From CAWCQC01 sp963819905 (GTDB taxonomy: Bacteria > Actinomycetota > Thermoleophilia > Gaiellales > Gaiellaceae): a DNA stretch of 64,000 nt. Under the pieces are notes generated by a model. That model searched no databases, had not been told where the DNA came from, and worked only from the letters and a program-made list of their open reading frames with translations. The DNA lies in contig CAWFXP010000009.1 in the NCBI GenBank assembly GCA_963819905.1, positions 620,001-684,000 on the forward strand, written 5' to 3'. The position numbers and the translations under genes are program-made. Positions within the stretch are counted from its first letter, which is position 1, and each line of letters opens with the position of its first letter. Below are positions 16,567-24,811 of the stretch, in pieces.

Positions 16567-17916
16567 ATGAGCCCGCAGCGGCGGATCGCTCTCGTCTCGA
16601 TCGTCGCGGCGTGCGTCCTCATCGTCGTCAAGCTCGTCTCCGGGCTCGCCTCGAACAGCCTCGGGCTCGTCTCGGAGGCGATTCACTCGGGAACCGATCT
16701 GGTGGCCGCGCTCCTCACCTTCTTCGCGGTCGGGGTGGCCGGCCGCCCTGCCGATCCGAGTCATCCCTACGGGCACGGCAAGGCCGAGCACCTGAGCGCG
16801 CTTGCCGAGGCCGCGATTCTCGTCGGTGCGAGCCTCGTGATCGTCTGGCAGGCGGTGAGTCGGCTGACCGGCGAGGCGCACCCCCTGATCGACACGGCGT
16901 GGTGGGTCTTCGCCGTCGTTGTGCTCGTCATCGTCATCGACCTCAGCCGCGCGGCCGTCTCGCTGCGGAGCGCGCGCAAGTACGGGAGCCCGGCGCTCCT
17001 CGCGAACGGCCTCCACTTCGGCAGCGACCTCGGCGGCTCGCTCGCCGTGCTCGTCGGGCTGTTGCTGGTCCGCGCCGGGTACGAGCAGGCGGACTCCTGG
17101 GCGGCGCTCTTCGTGGCACTTCTCGTCCTGGTCGCCGCGGGTCGGCTGATGCGCCAGAACGTCGACGTCCTCATGGACCGGGCGCCTGCCGGCGCGGAGG
17201 AGGCGGCGCGCCGCGCGATCGCGGCGCTCGAGCCGCCCGTCGACCTTCGCCGGATCCGCCTCCGCGAGGTCGCGGGTCACCATTTCGCCGACGTCGTGAT
17301 CGGCGTCCAGCCGGGCGCGGCCGTCGCCCAGGGGCACGCGGTCGCCGACGCGGTCGAGGAGGCGGTCGAGCGCGTGTTGCCGGGGAGCGACGTCGTCGTC
17401 CACGTGGAGCCCCGCCAGGGCGAGGACGCGGCGCTGCGCGAGCGCGCGCTTTCCGCGGCGCTTCGCGTTCCGCGCGTACGCGAGATCCACAACGTCTCGA
17501 TCATGCGGATCGGCGGTCGAACCGAAGTCTCGCTCCACCTGAAGCTCCCCGGCGACCTGTCGCTCGACGAGGCTCACGGGATCGCCTCGCGTGTCGAGGC
17601 CGCGATCGAGGAGACACTGCCCCACGTCGACGCGGTCCAGACGCACCTCGAGCCGCTGTCCGAGCCGACGCGAGTTCGAGCGATGGTCTTGCCCGAGGCC
17701 GAGCCGTTTCGCGAGCTGGTCCGCCAGACGACCGGAGACGAGCCTCGCCGGCTACGGCTGCTGGCGACGGACGAAGGCCCGGTCGTCTTCCTCACGGTGC
17801 GCGTCCCGCCCGAGACGACGCTCGCCGAGGCGCACGGGCGGGCGAGCGCGATCGAGGCGGCGATCCGGGAGGCGCGACCGGAGGTGGCGGACGTTATCGT
17901 CCACACGGAGCCCTGA
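16567..17916 (+). CDS. Cation diffusion facilitator with three tandem C-terminal domains
   Basis: Proton-coupled divalent metal exporter. Residues 1-200 carry about six membrane helices, with metal-site pairs H40/D44 (HSGTD) and H150/D154 (HFGSD) and the loop HPYGHGKAEH. The protein has 449 residues rather than about 300. After the membrane part come three ferredoxin-like dimerisation-type domains, at about 209-282, 289-363 and 368-449, each ending in a hydrophobic strand plus H-x-E-P (VVHVEP, VQTHLEP, VIVHTEP). The metal cannot be named from sequence. A TACAGT -10 element six bases before the ATG overlaps the last REP unit. Confidence 0.85.
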   Translation: MSPQRRIALVSIVAACVLIVVKLVSGLASNSLGLVSEAIHSGTDLVAALLTFFAVGVAGRPADPSHPYGHGKAEHLSALAEAAILVGASLVIVWQAVSRLTGEAHPLIDTAWWVFAVVVLVIVIDLSRAAVSLRSARKYGSPALLANGLHFGSDLGGSLAVLVGLLLVRAGYEQADSWAALFVALLVLVAAGRLMRQNVDVLMDRAPAGAEEAARRAIAALEPPVDLRRIRLREVAGHHFADVVIGVQPGAAVAQGHAVADAVEEAVERVLPGSDVVVHVEPRQGEDAALRERALSAALRVPRVREIHNVSIMRIGGRTEVSLHLKLPGDLSLDEAHGIASRVEAAIEETLPHVDAVQTHLEPLSEPTRVRAMVLPEAEPFRELVRQTTGDEPRRLRLLATDEGPVVFLTVRVPPETTLAEAHGRASAIEAAIREARPEVADVIVHTEP

Positions 17917-18046
17917 AGTGCGTCCTTCACACCCGGCACATCTTCTTCACGGAATCCTGAGAAAACGCTGATGGATCCTTCAGACCGAGCCAACGAGCGC
18001 GTGTTCTCATGACGGGCAACCCGTTCGTCCGACCCGGAGGTTCCGC

Positions 18047-18907
18047 ATGCGGCGCATCACCATCCTGCTCCTGATCTGCGCGGTTCCGGCGGTGCTCGCC
18101 GGGACGCTCCTCGCGGCCGGCTCCGGTCGGGGAGGTGACGACCGCTCCGGGCAGGCGCCGCCTGACACCGTCCAGCCGGTGAACTTCATCAGCACGTGCG
18201 GCTTCAGCCACCGGAACAAGGACGACGTGATCATCCATCCGGGCAAGCACGGCCTTTCCCACGACCACACCTACGTCGCCAACACCTCGACGAACGGCGA
18301 CTCCACGGTCAGGAGCCTCCAGGCCGCGGGGACGACGTGCCAGCGCGCCGGCGACACCGCCGCCTACTGGGTGCCGACGCTGTTCGAGAACGGCCGGGCA
18401 GTCGAGCCGCTCGGCTCGACGATCTACTACCGCCCGCGGAGCCTCGGCAGAGTCTCGACCTTCCCGTCCGGGCTGAAGATGATCGCCGGCGAGGCGGGGG
18501 CGCAGCTGCCCCAGGCAATGCGCGTGACCTTCTGGAACTGCGGCGTGCGGGCCGGCGTGCCGCGCTCGAGCAGCGTTCCGACCTGTCCGGAGATGAGGGG
18601 CTCGAGCCTCCGGCTCCACGTCAACTTCCCGGATTGCTGGAACGGGACGTCGCTCGATAGCGCAGACCACAAGAGCCACATGGCCTACTCCCGCCAGGGC
18701 GTCTGTCCTGCCTCCCATCCGGTCAAGGTGCCCGGGATCTCGCTCAGCATCCGCTATCCGATCCAGGGCGGGCCTGGGATCACGCTGGCCTCCGGTGGTG
18801 AGTACTCGGGACACGCCGACTTCTTCAACGCGTGGAACCAGGCCGAGCTCACGCGACTCGTCGAGGGCTGCCTGAACGCCCGCCGCCACTGCGGCCGGGG
18901 AATCTAA
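18047..18907 (+). CDS. Secreted DUF1996-domain protein
   Basis: 286 residues with an N-terminal signal sequence (RRITILLLICAVPAVLAGTLLAAG). The DUF1996 pattern follows: CGFSHRNKDDVIIHPGK, then HDHTYVANTSTNGDSTV, a WVPTL segment, several conserved cysteines, and SGHADFFNAW near the end. The family is secreted and histidine-rich; its biochemical function is not established. A GGAGG site precedes the ATG. Transcribed alone, ending at a strong hairpin shared with the convergent glycosyltransferase gene. Confidence 0.8.
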   Translation: MRRITILLLICAVPAVLAGTLLAAGSGRGGDDRSGQAPPDTVQPVNFISTCGFSHRNKDDVIIHPGKHGLSHDHTYVANTSTNGDSTVRSLQAAGTTCQRAGDTAAYWVPTLFENGRAVEPLGSTIYYRPRSLGRVSTFPSGLKMIAGEAGAQLPQAMRVTFWNCGVRAGVPRSSSVPTCPEMRGSSLRLHVNFPDCWNGTSLDSADHKSHMAYSRQGVCPASHPVKVPGISLSIRYPIQGGPGITLASGGEYSGHADFFNAWNQAELTRLVEGCLNARRHCGRGI

Positions 18908-18930
18908 CCCGCTCGCTCCGGGGTCGATTC

Positions 18931-18960
18931 GAGGGGCCGCCCGCCGCGGGGCGGCCCCTC
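18931..18960. terminator. Bidirectional hairpin between convergent genes
   Basis: A 12-bp stem (GAGGGGCCGCCC / GGGCGGCCCCTC) with a six-base loop fills most of the 60-bp gap between two convergent stop codons. The perfect GC stem and the position make a shared terminator likely. Confidence 0.7.
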
Positions 18961-18967
18961 CGGACGT

Positions 18968-20125
18968 TCACCACTCTGCGGGGGCGCGGGAGCGGACGTG
19001 GCGTGCGGCCGAGTCGACCGTCATGCCCCCGTACAGGAGGCCGCTCACCGGCAGGGTGAGCGCCCAGAGGCGCGCCAGGCCGTACAGGCGGACCGCCGGG
19101 AGATAGGCGATCGCGGATACCGCCCAGGCGCTCGCCCCGAGAAGGCCGAGCGCGACCCGCCACCCCGGCGATAGACCGAAGCCCCCGAGCGCGAGCGTGA
19201 CGAGCCCGGGCGGCACGGCGAAGAGAAGCAGCATGCCGCTCAGGGTCGCGGCAAGCCGTAGGTAGGAGTAGCCGAGCTCGTCGAAGGCGGTTCGCCGCAC
19301 CATGCGCCACCCCGAGCGGAAGGTGTGCGTGCGGATGCTCGTGACGTCGCCGCGGCTGATCGCGAGCCGGATCCGTCGCCCGGAGCTCTTCAGGAGCCGG
19401 GCCAGGTTGACGTCGTCGATGATCTCCGCCCGGATCGCACGGATCCCGCCCACGCTCTCGAGCGCCGCCCGTCGCACGAGCATGCAGCCGCCCGCGGCGG
19501 CCGCCTTCCGGTCGCTCGGGTCGTTGACCCGCGGCATCGGATAGAGGACGTTGAAGAAGAACACGAAGGGCGGGATGACGAGGCGCTCGGCGAGGCTCCG
19601 GCAGTGCAGGCGCGCCAGGCGGCTCGTGAGATCGAGGCTCCCCGCCTCGGCGTCGGCAACGAGGGCCCGGAGGGATCCCGGTGCGTGGACGATGTCGGCG
19701 TCGGTGAGGAGCAGGTAATCGGGCGTCCCTGCGCTCGCGATGCCTTGCTCGAGCGCCCACACCTTGCCCGCCCAGCCGTTCGGGAGCTCCTGGCCTCGGA
19801 TCAGCGCAAGGCGGGCTCCTGCCAGCGAGAGCCCGACTTCGGCGGTTGCGTCATGCGAGCGATCGTCGACGAGGACGACCCGCCAATCGCCCGGATAGTC
19901 CTGTGCGAGCAGCGCCGGGAGGGTGCGAGGAAGGAGTGAGGCCTCGTCCCGAGCCGGCACCACGATCGAGACGGACGGCCAGCGCTCGGCCACCTCCGGT
20001 CGATCGTCCTCGGCGACGGGCTCCAGCCGCCAGGCCCGCGCCGGGTCGAGCAGGGCCGCCAGCCAGACGGCGAGCGAGAGCCCGCCGGCCGCCGCCAGCC
20101 CGCCGAGGAGAGGTGTGCCGCTCAC
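18968..20125 (-). CDS. Family 2 glycosyltransferase, HpnB-like
   Basis: 385-residue membrane glycosyltransferase. It has an N-terminal hydrophobic helix, then the GT-A motifs VPARDE (56-61), VLVDDRSHDAT, LLTDADI, and a downstream EIIDDVNLARLLK acidic motif. Three to four C-terminal membrane helices follow. The layout matches hopene-associated glycosyltransferase HpnB, but no other hopanoid genes are in the window, so the acceptor is open. The longer open frame to 21376 is a shadow of the divergent hydratase gene. GTG 20125 fits a leaderless promoter. Confidence 0.75.
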   Translation of the reverse strand: MSGTPLLGGLAAAGGLSLAVWLAALLDPARAWRLEPVAEDDRPEVAERWPSVSIVVPARDEASLLPRTLPALLAQDYPGDWRVVLVDDRSHDATAEVGLSLAGARLALIRGQELPNGWAGKVWALEQGIASAGTPDYLLLTDADIVHAPGSLRALVADAEAGSLDLTSRLARLHCRSLAERLVIPPFVFFFNVLYPMPRVNDPSDRKAAAAGGCMLVRRAALESVGGIRAIRAEIIDDVNLARLLKSSGRRIRLAISRGDVTSIRTHTFRSGWRMVRRTAFDELGYSYLRLAATLSGMLLLFAVPPGLVTLALGGFGLSPGWRVALGLLGASAWAVSAIAYLPAVRLYGLARLWALTLPVSGLLYGGMTVDSAARHVRSRAPAEW

Positions 20126-20132
20126 CCGCCGC

Positions 20133-20142
20133 ACGCTACAGT
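20133..20142. promoter_or_regulatory. Overlapping divergent -10 elements for hpnB-like and hutU genes
   Basis: On the minus strand TAGCGT (20138-20133) lies seven bases before the GTG of the glycosyltransferase. On the plus strand TACAGT (20137-20142) lies seven bases before the hydratase ATG at 20150. The two hexamers share bases 20137-20138, and only 24 bp separate the start codons. Both transcripts would be leaderless, and polymerase binding should be mutually exclusive. Confidence 0.55.
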
Positions 20143-20149
20143 CGCCCGG

Positions 20150-21784
20150 ATGCATGCGGGCCCCTCGCCCGGCGCTCCCCGCGGCCTCGTCCTTCGCTGT
20201 CGCGGCTGGGAGCAGGAAGGCGCCCTCCGCTGCCTGCTGAACAACCTTGATCCGGAGGTCGGTGAGGACGTCGATCGCCTCGTGGTCTACGGCGGGCGCG
20301 GGAAGGCGGCGCGAAGCCGCGCGGACCTCGACCGCATAGTCGCCGCGCTGGAGCGTCTCGGCGGCGATGAGACGCTGCTCGTGCAGTCCGGACGGGCGGC
20401 GGCGGTCGTCCCGAGTCACGAGGACGCGCCGCGGGTGCTGATCTCGACCGGGATGCTCGTCCCGGCCTGGTCGTCTGAGGAGGAGTTCCACCGACTCGAG
20501 GGCGCCGGCCTGACGATGTTCGGGCAGATGACGGCGGCGGGCTGGTTCTACATCGGAACGCAAGGGATCCTGGGATTCACATACGAGACGTTCCGCGCGG
20601 TCGCGCAGACGCACTTCGGCGGCAACCTCGCGGGCCGCCGGGTGCTGACAGCGGGGCTGGGCGGCATGGGCGCTGCGCAGGGCTTCGCGGTTGCGCAGAA
20701 CGGCGGGCGCGCGGTCGTCGTCGAGGTCGACCCGCTCCGAGCCGAGCGGCGCCTGCGGGAAGGCTGGGTGGACGTCGTCACGGATAGCTACCGAGAGGCC
20801 GTTGCAGCCCTCCAGGACGACGACGGGCCCGACGTCATCGCGCTCGTCGCGAATGCGGCCGAGATCGTTCCCCGGCTGGTCGCGGACGGCGTCGCGTTCG
20901 ACGTGGTGACCGATCAGACGGCGGCACACGACCCGCTGCGGGGCTACGTCCCGCTCGGCTACTCGGCAGCCGAGGCGGCCGATGCCGATCCGAGCACGCC
21001 CGCCTTCCGCGACGCGGTCTTCTCCTCGCTGCTCGCGCACGTCGACGGGATCCTCGGCCATCGCCGGGGGGGCGCCGTCGTCTTCGAGTACGGGAACGGG
21101 CTGCGGGCGCAGGCCGAGGCGCACGGCCTCGCCGAGGCGGCGGAGATCCCCGGATTCGTCAAGGCCTACGTGCGGCCGATCTTGGCGCGCGGCATCGGGC
21201 CGTTTCGGTGGATCGTGCTGAGCGGCGATCCTGCCGACCTCAGGCGTAGCGAGGACGCGGTCGTAGAGGTCGTCGGCACCGACTCGCTGCGCGCCTGGAT
21301 CGAGCTCGCGCGCGGTCGCATTCCGCTGCAGGGGCTCCCCGCCCGAATCTGCTGGCTCGGTCTCGGCGAGCGCCACCGGGTCGCCCTGCGCCTAAACGAG
21401 CTCGTGCGCGAGGGCGTCGTCGGCCCCCTGGCGCTCGGCCGCGACCACATGGATCCCGCGTCGGTCGCCTCGCCGACCCGCGAGACCGAGGGCATGGCAG
21501 ACGGGAGTGACGCGATCGCGGACTGGCCGGTGCTCGCCGCCATGCTCGCTGCTGCGCAGGGCGCGAGCTGGGTCGCGCTCGGGAGCGGCGGCGGCGTCGG
21601 GGTGGGCAAGAGCATCCATTCGGGGCTCGTCGTGGTGGCCGACGGCAGCGAGCGCGCGGAGAGGAAGATCAGACGCGTGTTGTGGTCCGATCCGGCGCTC
21701 GGCGTCGCCCGCTACGCGGATGCCGGGTACGCGGAGGCGGTCGAGGCCGCCCGCGCCGCCGGTCTGTCGCTCCCGTCCGCGTGA
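20150..21784 (+). CDS. hutU: Urocanate hydratase
   Basis: 544-residue NAD-dependent urocanase, normally the second step of histidine degradation (urocanate to imidazolonepropionate). Family motifs are intact: RCRGWEQEGALRCLLNNLDP at 17-36, FYIGTQGI at 133-140, a Rossmann segment AGLGGMGAAQ at 168-177, and GLPARICWLGLGER with the conserved Cys401. No hutH, hutI or hutG is nearby. Instead its stop overlaps the start of an EgtD-like histidine methyltransferase (GTGA), so the pair is co-translated. That setting allows a role on a methylated or thiolated urocanate, but plain urocanase remains the first reading. Confidence 0.92.
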   Translation: MHAGPSPGAPRGLVLRCRGWEQEGALRCLLNNLDPEVGEDVDRLVVYGGRGKAARSRADLDRIVAALERLGGDETLLVQSGRAAAVVPSHEDAPRVLISTGMLVPAWSSEEEFHRLEGAGLTMFGQMTAAGWFYIGTQGILGFTYETFRAVAQTHFGGNLAGRRVLTAGLGGMGAAQGFAVAQNGGRAVVVEVDPLRAERRLREGWVDVVTDSYREAVAALQDDDGPDVIALVANAAEIVPRLVADGVAFDVVTDQTAAHDPLRGYVPLGYSAAEAADADPSTPAFRDAVFSSLLAHVDGILGHRRGGAVVFEYGNGLRAQAEAHGLAEAAEIPGFVKAYVRPILARGIGPFRWIVLSGDPADLRRSEDAVVEVVGTDSLRAWIELARGRIPLQGLPARICWLGLGERHRVALRLNELVREGVVGPLALGRDHMDPASVASPTRETEGMADGSDAIADWPVLAAMLAAAQGASWVALGSGGGVGVGKSIHSGLVVVADGSERAERKIRRVLWSDPALGVARYADAGYAEAVEAARAAGLSLPSA

Positions 21785-22755
21785 CCCCCCGAATCGAGAT
21801 CCTCCTCGGCGACGGGAAGCTCAGGGAGCTGCTCGCCCGGGACGTGGCGGCCGGGCTCGCGCGAGACCCGAAGCGCGTGCGAACCCGCTGGGTCTGGGAC
21901 GCCCGGGCCTCCGAGATCTTCGAGCGGATCCTCCAACTCCCGGACTACCGGCTCCCGGAGCGCGAACGGGCCGTTCTCGAAGCGCGGGCCGGCGAGATCG
22001 CCGCACTGGCTCGGGCCGAGACGGCGGTCGAGCTCGGCTCGGGCTCGTCGCCACGCACGGGGATCGTCCTCGATGCGCTCGCCCCGGCCGGGCTGCGGCG
22101 GCTGATCGCCATGGACGTCAGCGAGGCGGCGCTGCGCAAGTCGCTGCCGCGGCTCGCGGCTCGGTACCCGGCCGTCGAGGTGGTCGGCGCCGTCGGGGAC
22201 TTCGAGCTTCAGCTCGGACGCCTCGAGACGCTCGGGCGCACGCTGATCCTCTGTCTCGGCAGCACCCTCGGAGGTCTCGAGACGGACGAGCGCGCCGGCC
22301 TTCTCGGCGAGATCGAACGCGTCATCTCGCCGGACGGCGCCCTGTTGCTGGGGCTCGACCTCGTCAAGCCCGTCGAGCAGATCCTCGCCGCCTACGCCCA
22401 CCCGGACGATCTCGCGCGCGGGTTGATCTCGAACCTGCTCCCGATCGTGAACCGTGAGCTCGGCGCCGACTTCGACGTGACGCGCTTCGGCGTCGAGCAG
22501 GTCTGGAACCCCGACGAGGAGCGGCTCGAGATGAACGTCCGGTCGCTCGTCGACCAGGTCGTGTCCATCCCGGCTCTCGAGCTCGAGGTGGCCTTCCCGG
22601 AGGGCGAAACCCTCGGAACGGAGGTCTCGACGAAGTTCCGCCGCGAGGGCGTCCGGACCGAGCTCGACACGGCGCGGCTTGCGCTCGCGGAATGGTGGAC
22701 CGATGCGGACGAAGCGTACGCGGTCTGCCTGGCCCGCCCGAAGCCCGCCGGGTAA
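21781..22755 (+). CDS. EgtD-family SAM-dependent methyltransferase with altered substrate pocket
   Basis: 324 residues of the EgtD (L-histidine N-alpha-methyltransferase) family, starting at a GTG overlapping the hutU stop. The SAM site (AVELGSGSSPRT; GDFE), GTEVSTKFRREGV (matching Glu282/Ser284 of Mycobacterium EgtD, which hold the imidazole) and the Tyr matching Tyr206 (LAAYA) are present. Against the mycobacterial protein as I remember it, Asn166 (GSTIGN) is Gly here (GSTLGG), the YYPTR tyrosine is Arg (DYRLPER), and FYD is VWD. These residues contact the amino-acid part of histidine. It may act on another imidazole, or be a weak EgtD. No egtA/B/C/E is present. Confidence 0.75.
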   Translation: MTPRIEILLGDGKLRELLARDVAAGLARDPKRVRTRWVWDARASEIFERILQLPDYRLPERERAVLEARAGEIAALARAETAVELGSGSSPRTGIVLDALAPAGLRRLIAMDVSEAALRKSLPRLAARYPAVEVVGAVGDFELQLGRLETLGRTLILCLGSTLGGLETDERAGLLGEIERVISPDGALLLGLDLVKPVEQILAAYAHPDDLARGLISNLLPIVNRELGADFDVTRFGVEQVWNPDEERLEMNVRSLVDQVVSIPALELEVAFPEGETLGTEVSTKFRREGVRTELDTARLALAEWWTDADEAYAVCLARPKPAG

Positions 22756-22765
22756 GGCGCGGGCC

Positions 22766-23281
22766 CTACCCGTCCAGGGCCGCGTCGAGTTCCGGCGAGG
22801 CGGGGCTCTCCTCGTCGGGGGACCCCGGCGTCCGCCGCAGCTCGCCGTCGACGATCTCGTACGAGCCGATGCTCTTGATCGCAGGCGAGTAGACGTGGAT
22901 CGTCACCGCCTCCGGATCGTGGTGCATCCGGTGGATGTGGCCGACGCCGAACGAGAAGTGATCGCCGGGGCCGTACTCCCGCACCCGGGCCGGGCCGCCG
23001 ACGACGAGAGGCTCCTCCGTGACACGCCCCTCCATCACGTAGATGCCGCCGCTCGACGCGTCGTGGTCGTGGTAGCCGGTGTCGCGTGGTTTCCACCAGC
23101 TGACGAGCCAGGCCTCGGAGCTCTCGTTCTGCCAGAGACGCTCGAAGATGCGCTGGTGCGGGTCGTCGAGGACGTGCTCGGCGAGGTCGACAGCCGCGGC
23201 GGCGCGGGCGCCCGCGTCGAAGCACTCGCCCGGCGAGAGCACGCGGTCGGGAACGCCGATCGAGGTCGGGTCGAGAGCCAT
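22766..23281 (-). CDS. Cysteine dioxygenase-like cupin protein
   Basis: 171-residue cupin resembling type I cysteine dioxygenase, which oxidises cysteine to cysteine sulfinate with non-haem iron. The first ligand motif is TGYHDHDASSGG (His71, His73) and the third histidine is in GHIHRMHH (about His117). HVYSP near 129-133 is typical of the family. ATG 23281 overlaps the stop of the upstream acyl-CoA dehydrogenase gene and follows AAGGAGAAG. Related thiol dioxygenases act on mercaptopropionate or other thiols, so the substrate is open. Convergent with the EgtD-like gene. Confidence 0.75.
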   Translation of the reverse strand: MALDPTSIGVPDRVLSPGECFDAGARAAAAVDLAEHVLDDPHQRIFERLWQNESSEAWLVSWWKPRDTGYHDHDASSGGIYVMEGRVTEEPLVVGGPARVREYGPGDHFSFGVGHIHRMHHDPEAVTIHVYSPAIKSIGSYEIVDGELRRTPGSPDEESPASPELDAALDG

Positions 23282-24198
23282 CACTTCTCCTTTCCGTCGC
23301 GAAGGGGCGGGAGGCCGCCGAGGACGCGAAGCCGGCGCAGGCCGAGCGCCTCGATCTGCTCACGATCATATTCGCCGAGCAACCCCCGTCCGCTCTTGCA
23401 GCCGAGCGAGCCCTTCGCGACGAGCAGGCGCAGGCGCTCGGGCGGCTCGGTTGCGTTCGACAGCTCCGGGAACAGGTTCTCGGCCGTTGCCAGGTGGACG
23501 TCGAGCCCTGCCAGGTCGAGAGTCTGAAACGGGCCGACGGCCGCCCAGCGGGCACCGAGGCCGTGGGTCAGGACGCGGTCGACGTCCTCCGGGGTGCACA
23601 CCCCGGCCTCGACCAGAGCGTACGCCTCGCGAATCAGCGCGTACTGGAGCCGGTTGCCGACGAACCCGGGTAGGTCGCGCGCGACGACGACGGGGGCCTT
23701 GCCGAGCTCCTCCATCCAGTCCCGAAGTTGCCCGAGCACCGCGGGATCGGTGTCGTCGGTGCCGACGACCTCGACCAGCTCGACGAGCTCCGGCGGATTG
23801 AACCAGTGGAGACCGGCGAAGCGTTCGGGTCGGACAAGCGGTCGCGCGAGCTCGGTGAGCGACAGCGATGAGGTGTTGCTGACCAGGATCGCAGCGGGCG
23901 CGGCAACCGCCTCGGCCAGAGCGAGCAGGCGCCGCTTCGGCTCGAGCTCCTCCGTGACGGTCTCGATCACGAGCTCTGCGCCGGTCAGCGCCTCCTCGGT
24001 CGAGGTCGTCATCGCGATCGCCTCTGCCGCCGAAGGCTCGATCGCCTCGGCCCGCCGTCGTGCCGCCTCGAGGCTTGCCTCGCGCCGCGCTGTCAGGCAA
24101 ACAGTGCAGCCGCCACGGGCGAACACGGTCGCCATTCCCGCGCCCATGGTTCCCGCTCCCGCCACCGTGACGCGGGCGGGTAGCTGCGCACGGCTCAC
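23281..24198 (-). CDS. 3-hydroxyacyl-CoA dehydrogenase family protein
   Basis: 305-residue NAD-dependent dehydrogenase. The Rossmann motif VAGAGTMGAGMATVFARGG starts near residue 11, and VSNTSSLSLTELA and GLHWFNPPELVELVEVV (catalytic His-Phe-Asn-Pro region) follow. The C-terminal domain has FVGNRLQYALIREAYAL. It resembles 3-hydroxybutyryl-CoA dehydrogenase or the related L-gulonate/lambda-crystallin group. GTG 24198 lies one base past the DUF47 stop, so it is read from the same transcript; the functional link to phosphate uptake is not obvious. Confidence 0.85.
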   Translation of the reverse strand: MSRAQLPARVTVAGAGTMGAGMATVFARGGCTVCLTARREASLEAARRRAEAIEPSAAEAIAMTTSTEEALTGAELVIETVTEELEPKRRLLALAEAVAAPAAILVSNTSSLSLTELARPLVRPERFAGLHWFNPPELVELVEVVGTDDTDPAVLGQLRDWMEELGKAPVVVARDLPGFVGNRLQYALIREAYALVEAGVCTPEDVDRVLTHGLGARWAAVGPFQTLDLAGLDVHLATAENLFPELSNATEPPERLRLLVAKGSLGCKSGRGLLGEYDREQIEALGLRRLRVLGGLPPLRDGKEK

Positions 24199-24199
24199 G

Positions 24200-24811
24200 T
24201 CACGCTTCCTTGACGACCACGAACCAGACGCGCTCTGCCACCTCGACCAGGATCTCTGACAGGCGCAGCGCCCGCCGGTAGAGCTCGCGCTTCGCGGCCA
24301 CCACCCGGGGGTCGTCGAGCTCGAGCAGCGCCGCGCTCGCCCGGCGGTAGGTCCGCTCGAGATCTCGCTGGGCCCTGACGGCCGCATCCGCCGCGTCGGT
24401 CGCGGCGTTCGAGTCCGCGGCGAGCCCGGTCACGGCGTCGGCGAGCCTCCGCATCCCCTCGGCCAGCAACCCGGCCATCTCGGCCAGCGGCTGGTCGGGT
24501 GGAACCGCCATCACCTCGGCTTCCCGCACCGCGTTCTTCGCGCCGTTCAGCACCGCGTCGATCCCGCGTGACAGCTCGAACATGTCCTCGGGCTCGACCG
24601 GCGTCGAGAATGCCGTACGCAACATCGCCCACAGCTCGCGCTTGACGTCGTCGGCCTCGTGCTCGAACCGGTTCACAGCGTCCGCCTGATTCGAGGCGCC
24701 GTTCGCCCACTGCGCGAAGGCCTCGAGCCCTCTCACGGTCACCTCGGTCTGGGCCTCGAGCTGTCCCAGCACGTCGGGCGTCTCGGGAAGGAACCAGCGG
24801 CTCGCCTTCAT
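24200..24811 (-). CDS. DUF47/PhoU-like phosphate transport accessory protein
   Basis: 203-residue all-helical protein with the DUF47 pattern: MKASRWFLP start, EHEADDVKRELWAMLRTAFSTPVEPEDMFELSRGIDAVLNGAKN near 55-100. DUF47 proteins accompany Pit permeases and probably regulate them. Its ATG overlaps the stop of the Pit gene (ATGA). Cytoplasmic; no signal peptide. Confidence 0.85.
   Translation of the reverse strand: MKASRWFLPETPDVLGQLEAQTEVTVRGLEAFAQWANGASNQADAVNRFEHEADDVKRELWAMLRTAFSTPVEPEDMFELSRGIDAVLNGAKNAVREAEVMAVPPDQPLAEMAGLLAEGMRRLADAVTGLAADSNAATDAADAAVRAQRDLERTYRRASAALLELDDPRVVAAKRELYRRALRLSEILVEVAERVWFVVVKEA

Noticed and set aside
18968..20125. Hopanoid biosynthesis cluster
   Set aside because: Only an HpnB-like glycosyltransferase is seen; no squalene-hopene cyclase or other hpn gene is in the window.
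18968..21376. 802-codon minus-strand frame suggesting a fusion protein
   Set aside because: The upstream 417 codons are antisense to hutU; the glycosyltransferase starts at GTG 20125 with its own promoter.
20150..24198. Complete histidine-degradation or ergothioneine operon
   Set aside because: hutH, hutI, hutF/hutG and egtA, egtB, egtC, egtE are all absent; only hutU and one EgtD-like gene are present.
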